Origin: an uncultured Spirochaetaceae bacterium
GTDB taxonomy: Bacteria > Spirochaetota > Spirochaetia > Treponematales > UBA12059
Reading direction: 5' to 3'
Length of the DNA stretch: 20,186 bases
Assembly: GCA_938004315.1 (NCBI GenBank)
Contig: CALKWG010000168.1
Span: 1 to 20,186 of the forward strand
Under the pieces are notes generated by a model, which was not told the origin of the DNA, made no database searches, and was given only the letters and a program-made list of their open reading frames with translations. Shown one piece after another: positions 1 to 6,262 of this stretch. How positions within the stretch are numbered: position 1 is the first letter of the stretch; every line of letters starts with the position of its first letter. A program made the position numbers and the translations under genes.

Positions 1-25
1 GGCTATGTCCTGACCCGGCCGAAAC

Positions 26-54
26 TTGACCCTCTACGGCATCTGTGCTACCTT
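26..54 (+). promoter_or_regulatory. Probable sigma-70 promoter of yajC
   Basis: A -35 hexamer TTGACC (26-31) is followed after exactly 17 bases by TACCTT (49-54), preceded by TGC as an extended -10. It lies 33 bases upstream of the yajC start and points into it. The call is by consensus matching only, and upstream genes are not visible, so readthrough from outside the window is also possible. Confidence 0.5.
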
Positions 55-86
55 GTGCCGCAATCTTCCTATAAAGGACAGCTCGT

Positions 87-446
87 ATGAACAGCGTATT
101 CTCCGGCTTGAACCTCATCCAGGACGCCGGTTCCGCCACCGGTTCGATGCTCTCGACCGTCGTCATGTTCGGCGCCGTCTTCCTCATCTTCTACTTCATG
201 ATCATCCGCCCCCAGAACAAGAAGCAGAAGGCCATGCAGAAGATGATCGAAGCCGTCAAGAAGGGCGACAAGGTCGTTACCATCGGCGGCATCCACGGCG
301 TCGTCTCCTCCGTTAAGGAGCGCACCGTCGTCATCAAGGTAGACGACTCGGCCAAGCTCGAGTTCTCCAAGTCCGCCATAGCCTCCGTCGACGCCCAGGG
401 CGAAGCCGCCCCGGCTCCCGAGGCCAAGCAAGAAGCCTCGAAGTAA
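87..446 (+). CDS. yajC: YajC, preprotein translocase accessory subunit
   Basis: This is a small inner-membrane protein that joins SecD and SecF in the accessory complex helping SecYEG-dependent export. The 119-residue product has one hydrophobic segment at about residues 20-40 ending in FYFMIIRPQNKKQKAMQKM, the YajC family hallmark (membrane segment, then R-P-Q and a basic stretch). A KKGDKVVTIGGIHGVV motif and a short beta-rich tail follow. An Ala/Glu-rich C-terminal extension (about residues 105-119) is low complexity. AAAGGA at 73-78 gives 8-base spacing to the ATG, fixing this start. It is the first gene of the yajC-secD-secF block, separated from secD by 132 bases containing a hairpin. 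Confidence 0.95.
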   Translation: MNSVFSGLNLIQDAGSATGSMLSTVVMFGAVFLIFYFMIIRPQNKKQKAMQKMIEAVKKGDKVVTIGGIHGVVSSVKERTVVIKVDDSAKLEFSKSAIASVDAQGEAAPAPEAKQEASK

Positions 447-462
447 GCGCCGCGAAAACCTA

Positions 463-486
463 GCCCGCCGGCTTAGAACGGCGGGC
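463..486 (+). promoter_or_regulatory. Perfect 8-bp hairpin in the yajC-secD spacer
   Basis: GCCCGCCG (463-470) and CGGCGGGC (479-486) pair perfectly around an 8-base loop, just after the yajC stop. No T-tract follows, so it is not a standard intrinsic terminator. It could be a partial attenuator or an mRNA 3'-end stabiliser that sets yajC above secDF. The function is inference. Confidence 0.45.
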
Positions 487-578
487 GAGCCTATCGCGCC
501 TTTCCTAGCGAAGCGCCGGCGAGCCTCTACTGGTTCGTCGGCGCCTCGTCGATAACCCGACAGCACCGGAGTCAGAGC

Positions 579-2306
579 ATGAATAAAACCAAGCGATTCC
601 TCATCGTGCTCGCGGTCCTTGCCGTCGCGTTCGCCTTCCTCTTTCCGTCGATTCAGTGGTACTACCTGACTCCCAAGGAAGAGCAGTCGCTCGCGCTCGG
701 CTCCCGCGAAGCCATCAGGGACTACGCATGGCGTATGGCCCGCGTCGATCTCGCGGACCTGGAGTCCAAGGTCAAGGCCGGGGACGAAAGCCCCCTGGGC
801 GACCGGTACGACGACTTCGTCGCGGCGGCCAAGAAGGCCTATAAGGAGCTCCGCATGGACGCTCCCGCCGCTTGGAGCGCCAAGGCCGCGCTCGCGGCCT
901 ACGACAACCGCACCGACGCCCTTACCGAGCTCGAGTCGCTGTACCGACAGCGCATCCTGAAGCTCAAGAACCTGCACGGCAGCGCCGTCCAGCTGGGCCT
1001 GGACCTCTCGGGCGGTATGTCTATCGTGATCCGCGCCGACCTCGAGGCCCTGGCCGAGCGCGCCGGCCGCGACCTCTCCCCCGCGGAGCGCGACGACGCC
1101 GTCGTCCGCGCCGTGGAGATCCTGAACGGGCGCATCGACCGCTTCGGCCTGACCGAGCCGGTCATCCGCCGCCAGGGCGAGGACCGCATCTACGTCGAGA
1201 TCCCCGGCGCCGCCGATCCCGAGCGCATCAACGGCATCATCATGGGCCGCGGCCGCCTAGCCTTCCATATCGTCGACGAGGAGGCCACCGCCCGCCTCCG
1301 CGATTACTTGGCCGTGAACCCGGACGGCATCGACGAGCAGTTCCGCGTAGCCGACCCGACCATCGTACCCGCCGGCTTCGTCGCCCGTCGCTTCTACCGC
1401 AAGGACGCCTACGGCCTGGACGAGTGGACCGGCGCCTATATGGTCATCACCGCCGAGCCGGGCCTGGACGGCAACCATATCGAGAGCGCCACCGTCGGCT
1501 CGGACGCTATCACCGGCCAGCCGGAGGTGCTCTTCAGCCTCGACGCCAAGGGCGGCGAGATGTTCTATCAGCTGACCAGCGCAAACGTGAACAAGACCAT
1601 GGCCGTGGTGCTCGACGACCGCGTCCGCACCGGCGCGCGCATCTCCGGCCCCATCCAGGCCAGCGTCCGCATAACCGGCTTCGGCGCGGAGGAGGCGAAT
1701 AACCTGGCCCTGATCCTGCGCTCCGCGGCCCTGCCCGTCGAGCTCCTAGTCGAGTCGCAGCAGGCGATCGGCTCCTCGCTCGGCGAGGACGCCATACGCC
1801 AGGGCGTGAACGCGGTGGCGATCGCGCTGATCGCCGTCTTCGCCTTCATGCTGCTCTATTACAAGGGCGCCGGCGTGAACGCCAGCTTGGCCCAGGTCCT
1901 GAACCTGTACCTCATGCTCTCCATCCTGTCGGCCTTCAACCTGACCCTGACCCTGCCGGCCATCGCCGGCTTCGTGCTGACCCTGGGTATGTCGGTCGAC
2001 GCCAACGTGATCATCTTCGAGCGCATCAAGGAAGAGCTCCGCGAAGGCAAGGGCCGCAAGGCCGCCGTCGAGGCGGGCTTCGGCAAGGCTTTCTGGGCGA
2101 TCATGGACTCCAACATCACGACCATCATCGCCGCCCTCTTCCTGGCGCAGCTGGGTACCGGCCCCATCCAGGGCTTCGCGGTGAGCTTGGCCATCGGCAA
2201 CATGTCCTCGCTGTTCACCTCGCTCTTCGTGTCCCGCCTGCTCTTCGACTTCAATACGGACATGTTTAAGAGGAACACCATGTCCATCAGCTGGAGGGTC
2301 AAATGA
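579..2306 (+). CDS. secD: SecD, protein translocase subunit
   Basis: SecD is an RND-superfamily membrane protein that uses the proton-motive force to help complete protein export. The 575-residue product begins with one membrane anchor (about residues 6-24). A large periplasmic region follows, with the P1 signature LGLDLSGGMSIVI near residues 138-150 and a second conserved block (EILNGRIDRFGLTEPVIRR). The C-terminal membrane domain starts near residue 410 and carries GMSVDANVIIFERIKEEL near 470, the SecD/SecF motif with the conserved Asp in the proton path. GGAG (568-571) lies 7 bases before the ATG. The 3' end overlaps secF by 4 bases (ATGA), indicating translational coupling. The residue 30-130 segment between anchor and P1 looks lineage-specific. 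Confidence 0.96.
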   Translation: MNKTKRFLIVLAVLAVAFAFLFPSIQWYYLTPKEEQSLALGSREAIRDYAWRMARVDLADLESKVKAGDESPLGDRYDDFVAAAKKAYKELRMDAPAAWSAKAALAAYDNRTDALTELESLYRQRILKLKNLHGSAVQLGLDLSGGMSIVIRADLEALAERAGRDLSPAERDDAVVRAVEILNGRIDRFGLTEPVIRRQGEDRIYVEIPGAADPERINGIIMGRGRLAFHIVDEEATARLRDYLAVNPDGIDEQFRVADPTIVPAGFVARRFYRKDAYGLDEWTGAYMVITAEPGLDGNHIESATVGSDAITGQPEVLFSLDAKGGEMFYQLTSANVNKTMAVVLDDRVRTGARISGPIQASVRITGFGAEEANNLALILRSAALPVELLVESQQAIGSSLGEDAIRQGVNAVAIALIAVFAFMLLYYKGAGVNASLAQVLNLYLMLSILSAFNLTLTLPAIAGFVLTLGMSVDANVIIFERIKEELREGKGRKAAVEAGFGKAFWAIMDSNITTIIAALFLAQLGTGPIQGFAVSLAIGNMSSLFTSLFVSRLLFDFNTDMFKRNTMSISWRVK

Positions 2307-3535
2307 AACGCCTCGTACGCTTCCACAAGGCCTTCCTGCCCGCGGCTATCGTTTCGGCCGCGCTCGTGCTCTTCTCCGTCTTCGGGCTCGCCACGAAGGG
2401 CTTTAACTTGGGCGTGGACTTCCAGGCGGGCGTGAACGAGTACGTGCAGCTGGCGTACCCCGTCGGTACCATGCGCTATGCGGGCGGCTCCACCGCCAGG
2501 CTCTCGATCGGCGATACGACGCTCTCCGTCGTCTTTACCGGCGACGACGCGCAGAGCCGCACCGCCCGATGGAACTTGGCCACGGTCGGCACCATCGCCG
2601 ACCTGGCCGCCGCACTGCGGGCCGAGGGCGTCGAGTTCGCGGTACGCGACGGCGCCGGCCTGGCGGCCGCCCTGCTCGTGCCGACCTACCAGGGCGATTT
2701 CGTCCTGAGCGCCGCCGCCGTGCCCGTCCATCGCCGCGCCCGCGACGCGAACGAAGTCTTCGGCTCGGTCGAGGAGATCCGCGCGGCCGTCGGCTCCGTC
2801 GGCAGCGTCGCCGTGCAGGACGTCGGCGGCCGCGAGTCCATGCAGTACGTCATCCGCGTCGGCGACGACGGCAGCGACCCGGCCTTCGGCAGCACGGTGC
2901 CCGCGGCCATCGACCGCGCCCTGGAGGCCGCCTTCGGCGCCGGCCGCGTGGTGACCATGCGCACCGACTTCGTCGGCGCCCGCTTCTCCAAGGATCTGGC
3001 GAACAACTCCTGGAAGCTCTTCCTCATGACCCTGGCCGTGATCATGATCTACGCCAGCGTCCGCTTCAAGGTTCAGTACGCCGCCGGCGCCGTCCTGGCC
3101 ATCGTGCACGACGTGGCCATCATGATCGGCTTCATGGTCTGGACGCGGATGGAATTCAACACCACCTCGATCGCGGCCATCCTGACCATCTTAGGTTACT
3201 CCATCAACGATACGATCGTTATCTTCGACCGCATCCGCGAGGATCACAAGTTGAACCCGACGGACAGCATGACGACGATCATCGACAAGTCCATCACCGA
3301 GACCCTGGGCCGCACGATCATTACGACCGCCACTACCCTGCTCGCGGTGTTCGCGCTCTACTTCTTTACGAGCGGCAGCATCAAGGACTTCGCCCTGGCC
3401 TTGGTCGTCGGCATGGTCTCCGGTACCTACTCGACCATCTTCATAGCCAGCGGCTTCGTAGGCCTCTGGGATTCGGTCGCCGCCAAGCGCCGCGCCAAGG
3501 CCGAGGGCCAGGTGGGCGCGGCGACCGCGCGTTAA
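2303..3535 (+). CDS. secF: SecF, protein translocase subunit (enlarged periplasmic domain)
   Basis: SecF is the partner of SecD in the export complex. The first membrane segment spans about residues 10-30, followed by GFNLGVDFQAGV, the counterpart of the usual GVDFTGG motif with a changed ending. A long periplasmic part follows to about residue 235. The C-terminal membrane block contains LGYSINDTIVIFDRIRED near residue 298, the diagnostic SecF motif. At 410 residues it is roughly 100 longer than typical SecF (about 310), and the extra length lies in the first periplasmic domain (about residues 50-180). The start overlaps the secD stop, and GGAGG just upstream supports it. A strong terminator 28 bases after the stop closes the operon. 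Confidence 0.95.
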   Translation: MKRLVRFHKAFLPAAIVSAALVLFSVFGLATKGFNLGVDFQAGVNEYVQLAYPVGTMRYAGGSTARLSIGDTTLSVVFTGDDAQSRTARWNLATVGTIADLAAALRAEGVEFAVRDGAGLAAALLVPTYQGDFVLSAAAVPVHRRARDANEVFGSVEEIRAAVGSVGSVAVQDVGGRESMQYVIRVGDDGSDPAFGSTVPAAIDRALEAAFGAGRVVTMRTDFVGARFSKDLANNSWKLFLMTLAVIMIYASVRFKVQYAAGAVLAIVHDVAIMIGFMVWTRMEFNTTSIAAILTILGYSINDTIVIFDRIREDHKLNPTDSMTTIIDKSITETLGRTIITTATTLLAVFALYFFTSGSIKDFALALVVGMVSGTYSTIFIASGFVGLWDSVAAKRRAKAEGQVGAATAR

Positions 3536-3563
3536 TCGTTTAGGCTTTCCACCCTGACGGGCA

Positions 3564-3599
3564 GGCGGGCGGCGCGTTCAGCGCCGCCCGCCTTTTTCT
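3564..3599 (+). terminator. Intrinsic terminator of the yajC-secDF operon
   Basis: A perfect 12-bp GC stem, GGCGGGCGGCGC (3564-3575) with GCGCCGCCCGCC (3581-3592), has a 5-base loop GTTCA and is followed directly by TTTTTCT. This is a textbook Rho-independent terminator 28 bases after the secF stop. Confidence 0.93.
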
Positions 3600-3619
3600 A
3601 AGTCTTTGTAGTAGACCGC

Positions 3620-3648
3620 TTTACAAAACCGAAGCTTTTCTATATATT
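3620..3648 (+). promoter_or_regulatory. Promoter of the tRNA-Cys gene
   Basis: TTTACA (3620-3625) and TATATT (3643-3648) are separated by exactly 17 bases. The predicted transcription start falls about 5 bases before the mature tRNA 5' end, typical of a stand-alone tRNA gene with a short leader for RNase P. Confidence 0.75.
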
Positions 3649-3659
3649 CATCGTACGAC

Positions 3660-3731
3660 GGCGCCGTACCCAAGCGGTAAGGGAGAGGTCTGCAAAACCT
3701 TTATGCATCGGTTCGATTCCGATCGGCGCCT
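3660..3731 (+). tRNA. tRNA-Cys, anticodon GCA
   Basis: The cloverleaf was folded by hand. The acceptor stem is GGCGCCG (3660-3666) with CGGCGCC (3724-3730). The D stem is CCC/GGG (3669-3671, 3681-3683) with GG in the loop. The anticodon stem GAGGT/ACCTT (3685-3689, 3697-3701) has one G-U pair. The anticodon loop is CTGCAAA with GCA at 3692-3694. The T stem ATCGG/CCGAT (3707-3711, 3719-3723) encloses TTCGATT. The discriminator base is T at 3731, the known identity base for CysRS. CCA is not encoded, so it must be added by tRNA nucleotidyltransferase. Confidence 0.97.
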
Positions 3732-3772
3732 AACGAAGAAAGACCCAGGCTTGTCCTGGGTCTTTCTTCGTT
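3732..3772 (+). terminator. Long hairpin terminator directly after tRNA-Cys
   Basis: AACGAAGAAAGACCCAGG (3732-3749) pairs perfectly over 18 bp with CCTGGGTCTTTCTTCGTT (3755-3772) around the loop CTTGT. The outer stem is A-rich on one side and T-rich on the other, so it can act as a terminator in both directions. It serves the tRNA transcript and probably also the converging MBL-fold gene. Confidence 0.85.
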
Positions 3773-3782
3773 ATAAAGGCAA

Positions 3783-3795
3783 CGATCGGAATCGA
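3783..3795 (-). repeat. Inverted 13-bp copy of the tRNA-Cys T-arm
   Basis: CGATCGGAATCGA here is the exact reverse complement of 3713-3725 (TCGATTCCGATCG), the T-loop and 3' T-stem of the tRNA. The two arms flank the terminator hairpin symmetrically. It could be a chance match, an extension of the terminator stem, or a remnant of recombination at the tRNA 3' end. Confidence 0.6.
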
Positions 3796-3836
3796 TGGCA
3801 TGGCGCTGCGTGGAGGTCCGAACTTCTCATCCGAGC

Positions 3837-4788
3837 CTACAGCTCGACGCGCATCCCGCAGGCGAGCCAGGCGGTCCGTCGGACGCGCGACGCGATGGCG
3901 GCGTAGCCCCGCGTGCCCGTGCAGTGTCCGCAGAGAACTCGCCCCGGAGCTAAGGCAGCTATCCCTTCCGCGACCTTCTCGAGCGTCTCATCCGAAGCGT
4001 CGGACAGGTGAAAGCCGCCTACCAGCGCGGCTAACGGCCGGCCGGAGAAGGCGCGCATCGCCGACTCTGCGATGTTGAGGATGCCGCGATGCGCGCAGCC
4101 CGTGATGAGGACGAGGCCGTCGTTCGAGTCGATGACCATCGATAGCTCGTCCTCAAACTCGTCGAGGCGTTCTACGCCGTCATCGACGGTGCGGAAGCGG
4201 GTCGGCGGGCTCGATCCGTCATTCAGCTCGGCTCGCGGCATAATGAAGATGCCCGCATGCAGCTCCAACAATGAGTCCAGCTCGACGGCGGGCGGAACGG
4301 GAGCGGTTAGGCTCGCTGCCGGCACGCCTATTTCAGAGAGCCCCGCGTCGGACCTGGCGTATCTCCGCCTCGAGAGTCCTCCACCGGCGTAGAGCTTCGG
4401 CTTGGCGGGCGCTATAGCCGAATAGAGATCGGCCAAGCCGCCGCAATGATCGTAGTGGCCATGGCTTAAGACCACGGCATCGATCCCTGAAAGATCGGCT
4501 TTGATCGCAGCTGCGTTATGCAGGAACGCTTCGGTCTGGCCCGTGTCGAACAGCACCTTCGATTCGACGTTTTCAAGGAGGTATGACAGCCCGTGCTCGC
4601 CGCGAAGCCCGCCCTTTGGACAATAGAGGCTCTTTCAAAACTCAGCGAGTTTTGAAAGAGCTACCTTAGAAAACTGCGATTGGGCGCAGCGTTTGCAACG
4701 CAAACGCAAGCAATCGCAAAGCCAATTTCAAAAGTAACCGACTTTTGAAATTGGCTAAATAGTCATCCATCAACGCTTGAATGGTCAT
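3837..4788 (-). pseudogene. COG1237-type metallo-beta-lactamase-fold gene, interrupted by a short mobile element
   Basis: The intact part shows family hallmarks: LFDTGQ, the metal motif SHGHYDHCGG, GCAHRGILNI, GGFHL and a C-terminal CGHCTG. This matches the MBL group named after dihydropterin-aminobenzene phosphate synthase; the true substrate is unknown. The only usable start downstream of the insertion is GTG at 4556, giving 239 residues without the first strand. In-frame codons continue upstream as YCPKGGLRGEHGLSYLLE to position 4625, then meet the element and a stop at 4637-4635. Removing 131 bp plus one 5-bp duplicate joins them to MTIQALMDDY, encoded from ATG 4788. The restored reading frame is 816 bp, 271 residues. 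An in-frame ATG at 4812 is an alternative start. It lies divergent from the MinD operon, a common neighbour of this family. Confidence 0.82.
4627..4757. mobile_element. MITE-like 131-bp element of three hairpins with AATAG target duplication
   Basis: The element is flanked by direct repeats AATAG (4622-4626 and 4758-4762) and has no coding capacity. Hairpin A pairs 4629-4643 with 4647-4661 (15 bp, loop AGC). Hairpin B is compound: outer GCGATTG/CAATCGC (4676-4682, 4711-4717) and inner GCGTTTGC/GCAAACGC (4689-4696, 4700-4707). Hairpin C pairs 4721-4735 with 4741-4755 (15 bp). Hairpins A and C share the core TTTCAAAA/TTTTGAAA, and the element ends form imperfect inverted repeats through it. Its composition is visibly more AT-rich than the surrounding genes. 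It interrupts an MBL-fold gene. The mobilising transposase is not in this window; REP-like origin is an alternative. Confidence 0.75.
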
Positions 4789-4837
4789 GCTCTCTAAGCA
4801 TGCGGCGTTCATAAGCTCTGTCAAGAGCGAAAGATGC

Positions 4838-4866
4838 TTGACATATAATGAGCATATGCTTATTAT
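4838..4866 (+). promoter_or_regulatory. Promoter of the DUF5320-MinD-MinD-NifX operon
   Basis: A perfect -35 TTGACA (4838-4843), 17-base spacer and TATTAT (4861-4866). The spacer is almost entirely occupied by a palindrome, so access of RNA polymerase is probably regulated. The expected start is near 4873, giving a leader of about 80 bases. Confidence 0.8.
4845..4866. promoter_or_regulatory. Operator 1: 22-bp palindrome between -35 and -10
   Basis: The dyad is centred at 4855/4856 on GCATATGC. All arms pair out to 4845 and 4866 except one mismatch pair (4850/4861). Its 20-base core AATGAGCATATGCTTATTAT matches operator 2 at 17 of 20 positions. The location over the promoter suggests repression by a dimeric regulator. 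The regulator is not recognised in the window. Confidence 0.7.
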
Positions 4867-4880
4867 TGGAATAGGTTTGA

Positions 4881-4900
4881 AATGGGCATAAGCCTATTAT
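4881..4900. promoter_or_regulatory. Operator 2: repeat of operator 1, 34 bp downstream
   Basis: AATGGGCATAAGCCTATTAT differs from operator 1 at three positions only and sits in the same orientation with a 34-bp centre-to-centre distance. It is an imperfect dyad and lies just after the predicted transcription start. Its right end also resembles a -10 box, but no -35 is seen at the right distance. Confidence 0.65.
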
Positions 4901-4955
4901 GAACTCGAAGCGCTATAGCTGCTTCATCTACGGTTAACTTAACGAGGAGGCGCGT

Positions 4956-5381
4956 ATGCCTGGAATGAATAGAACCGGTCCGGAAGGACTCGGGCCGATG
5001 ACCGGACGAATGTTGGGCTTGTGCGGAACCGGCGGCGCTACGCGAGGTCGCGGGATGGGCCGTGCGATGCGGAACGGTTTCGGAGCGGTGGGCGGCGGCG
5101 GCAGGGGCGGCGCTCGGGGATTCGGCCGAAGCGTGGGTCCCGGCCGCGGGCTCGGATGGTTTAGCGCTGGATACAGCGGCGCTGGATACAGCGGCGCTGG
5201 ATACAGCGGCGCTGGATACGAAGGGCTGCCGTCGGCGCAGAAAGGCATCAAGGAAGCACTGGAAGCCCGCGCGAACATGCTGCGGGCCGAACTGGTGAGG
5301 ATCGAGGCATTGCTTAAGGATTCCGTATCTGTGGCGTCGAAGGTCGACGTGGAGGATGCCGCCCCGGAATCCGGCAAGTGA
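4956..5381 (+). CDS. DUF5320-type Gly-rich small protein
   Basis: The function of this family is unknown; members typically sit beside MinD-type ATPases with ferredoxin inserts and NifX/NifB-like proteins, as here. The 141-residue product starts MPGMNRTGPEGLGPMTGRMLG, the characteristic family opening (GP-x-G-x-GPMTGR). A Gly/Arg-rich low-complexity middle follows, then a short tandem repeat GYSGA (about residues 71-89) and a C-terminal helix (about 92-125) likely to form a coiled coil. Only one Cys is seen (C23). AGGAGG at 4945-4950 gives 5-base spacing to the ATG. The stop overlaps the next gene's GTG start. It is the first gene of the operon behind a regulated promoter. A role as partner or adaptor of the ATPases is inference. 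Confidence 0.8.
   Translation: MPGMNRTGPEGLGPMTGRMLGLCGTGGATRGRGMGRAMRNGFGAVGGGGRGGARGFGRSVGPGRGLGWFSAGYSGAGYSGAGYSGAGYEGLPSAQKGIKEALEARANMLRAELVRIEALLKDSVSVASKVDVEDAAPESGK
5165..5220 (+). repeat. 15-bp tandem repeat, about 3.7 copies, inside the DUF5320 gene
   Basis: The unit GCGCTGGATACAGCG runs at 5165-5179, 5180-5194, 5195-5209 and a partial copy at 5210-5220, with no base differences between copies. The 15-bp period keeps the reading frame and encodes GYSGA repeats, so copy-number change would alter protein length without a frameshift. Confidence 0.95.
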
Positions 5382-6262
5382 GCGAAGCTGACCATATGGT
5401 AATTGCCGTAGCTAGCGGCAAGGGCGGCACCGGCAAAACGACGGTCGCCGCCCACCTGGCGCTTTCAAGCTCAAAGAACCGTCGAACGCTTCTCGTCGAT
5501 CTGGACGTAGAGGCCCCCGATGCGTCCGGTTATTTCCCGGAAGCCGAACCGGATGAGGAGCCGCGAACCGTTTCCGTCCTCATGCCCGAGCTGGTCGAAT
5601 CGAAGTGTACCGCTTGCGGGCTCTGCGCCCGCTCGTGCCGTTTCGGAGCGATTCTGGCGATCGGCGGGATCGTGACCATCGACCAGAAGGTGTGCAAGGG
5701 ATGCGGCCGCTGCGTCGCGGTATGCCCGACGAACGCCCTGGTCGAAAAGCCCAAGCCCGTCGGTAAAACGACTTCGTTGACCGCCGGCAAGCTCGGCCTG
5801 CTTGAAGGTCGGATGGATATAGGCGACATCAGATCGACGGTAGTCATCGAAGCCGCGAAAGACTGTGCGACCGGAATCGGCGCCGCCGTTCAGATACGCG
5901 ACTGCCCGCCCGGCGTCTCGTGCCCGGCCACGCACTCGATCGAAGGCGCGGATTACGTCATCCTGGTGGCCGAGCCTACGGAGTTCTCCATACACGATCT
6001 TAAAGCGGCGATGAAGCTTACCCGCGAGCGCGGCATCCCGACCGGCGTCGTCATCAACAAAGATGGGTTCGGCGACGCCGACGTAGCCGGGTACTGCGAG
6101 CGTGAATGTGTACCGGTCATCGGCCGTATCGCGTTCCTGCGCGAACGGGCCGCTACGGGTGCGACCGCCGCGTTGTGGCGCGACGACCCCACGATCTGCG
6201 GCGAAATGGACCGGATACTCGATCTGCTACTTTCCGGAGCCGGAACGGAGAGAGCCTTATGA
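5378..6262 (+). CDS. MinD-superfamily ATPase with inserted ferredoxin domain, copy 1
   Basis: This belongs to the group of P-loop ATPases with an inserted ferredoxin domain (COG1149 type), related to Mrp/NubIP Fe-S carriers. The deviant Walker A GKGGTGKT spans residues 14-21, followed by VDLDVEAPD. Two [4Fe-4S] motifs follow: C77-x2-C80-x2-C83-x3-C87 and C106-x2-C109-x2-C112-x3-C116. Residues 175-183 read DCPPGVSCP, the family counterpart of the MinD D-x-PPG switch, with extra cysteines. The role is probably ATP-dependent handling of an Fe-S or metal cluster or electron transfer; the substrate is unknown. The GTG start overlaps the upstream TGA (GTGA), suggesting coupling. ATG at 5396 (residue 7) is an alternative start. 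The stop overlaps copy 2 by 4 bases. Confidence 0.9.
   Translation: MSEADHMVIAVASGKGGTGKTTVAAHLALSSSKNRRTLLVDLDVEAPDASGYFPEAEPDEEPRTVSVLMPELVESKCTACGLCARSCRFGAILAIGGIVTIDQKVCKGCGRCVAVCPTNALVEKPKPVGKTTSLTAGKLGLLEGRMDIGDIRSTVVIEAAKDCATGIGAAVQIRDCPPGVSCPATHSIEGADYVILVAEPTEFSIHDLKAAMKLTRERGIPTGVVINKDGFGDADVAGYCERECVPVIGRIAFLRERAATGATAALWRDDPTICGEMDRILDLLLSGAGTERAL

Noticed and set aside
1859..3109. A 416-codon open frame on the minus strand across secD and secF
   Set aside because: It lies wholly antisense to two clearly homologous Sec genes. Its predicted residues are dominated by Gly, Ala, Asp and His, as expected from a GC-rich shadow frame, and no family motif is seen.
4629..4755. CRISPR array interpretation of the repeated hairpins
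   Set aside because: The hairpins are not identical direct repeats, there are no regular unique spacers, and no cas genes are nearby. The target duplication and restored gene fit an insertion.
6106..6258. Upstream extension of the second MinD-type ATPase
   Set aside because: This part overlaps the end of the first ATPase in another frame and lacks homology. The ATG at 6259 with its 4-base stop overlap fits the start of the family.
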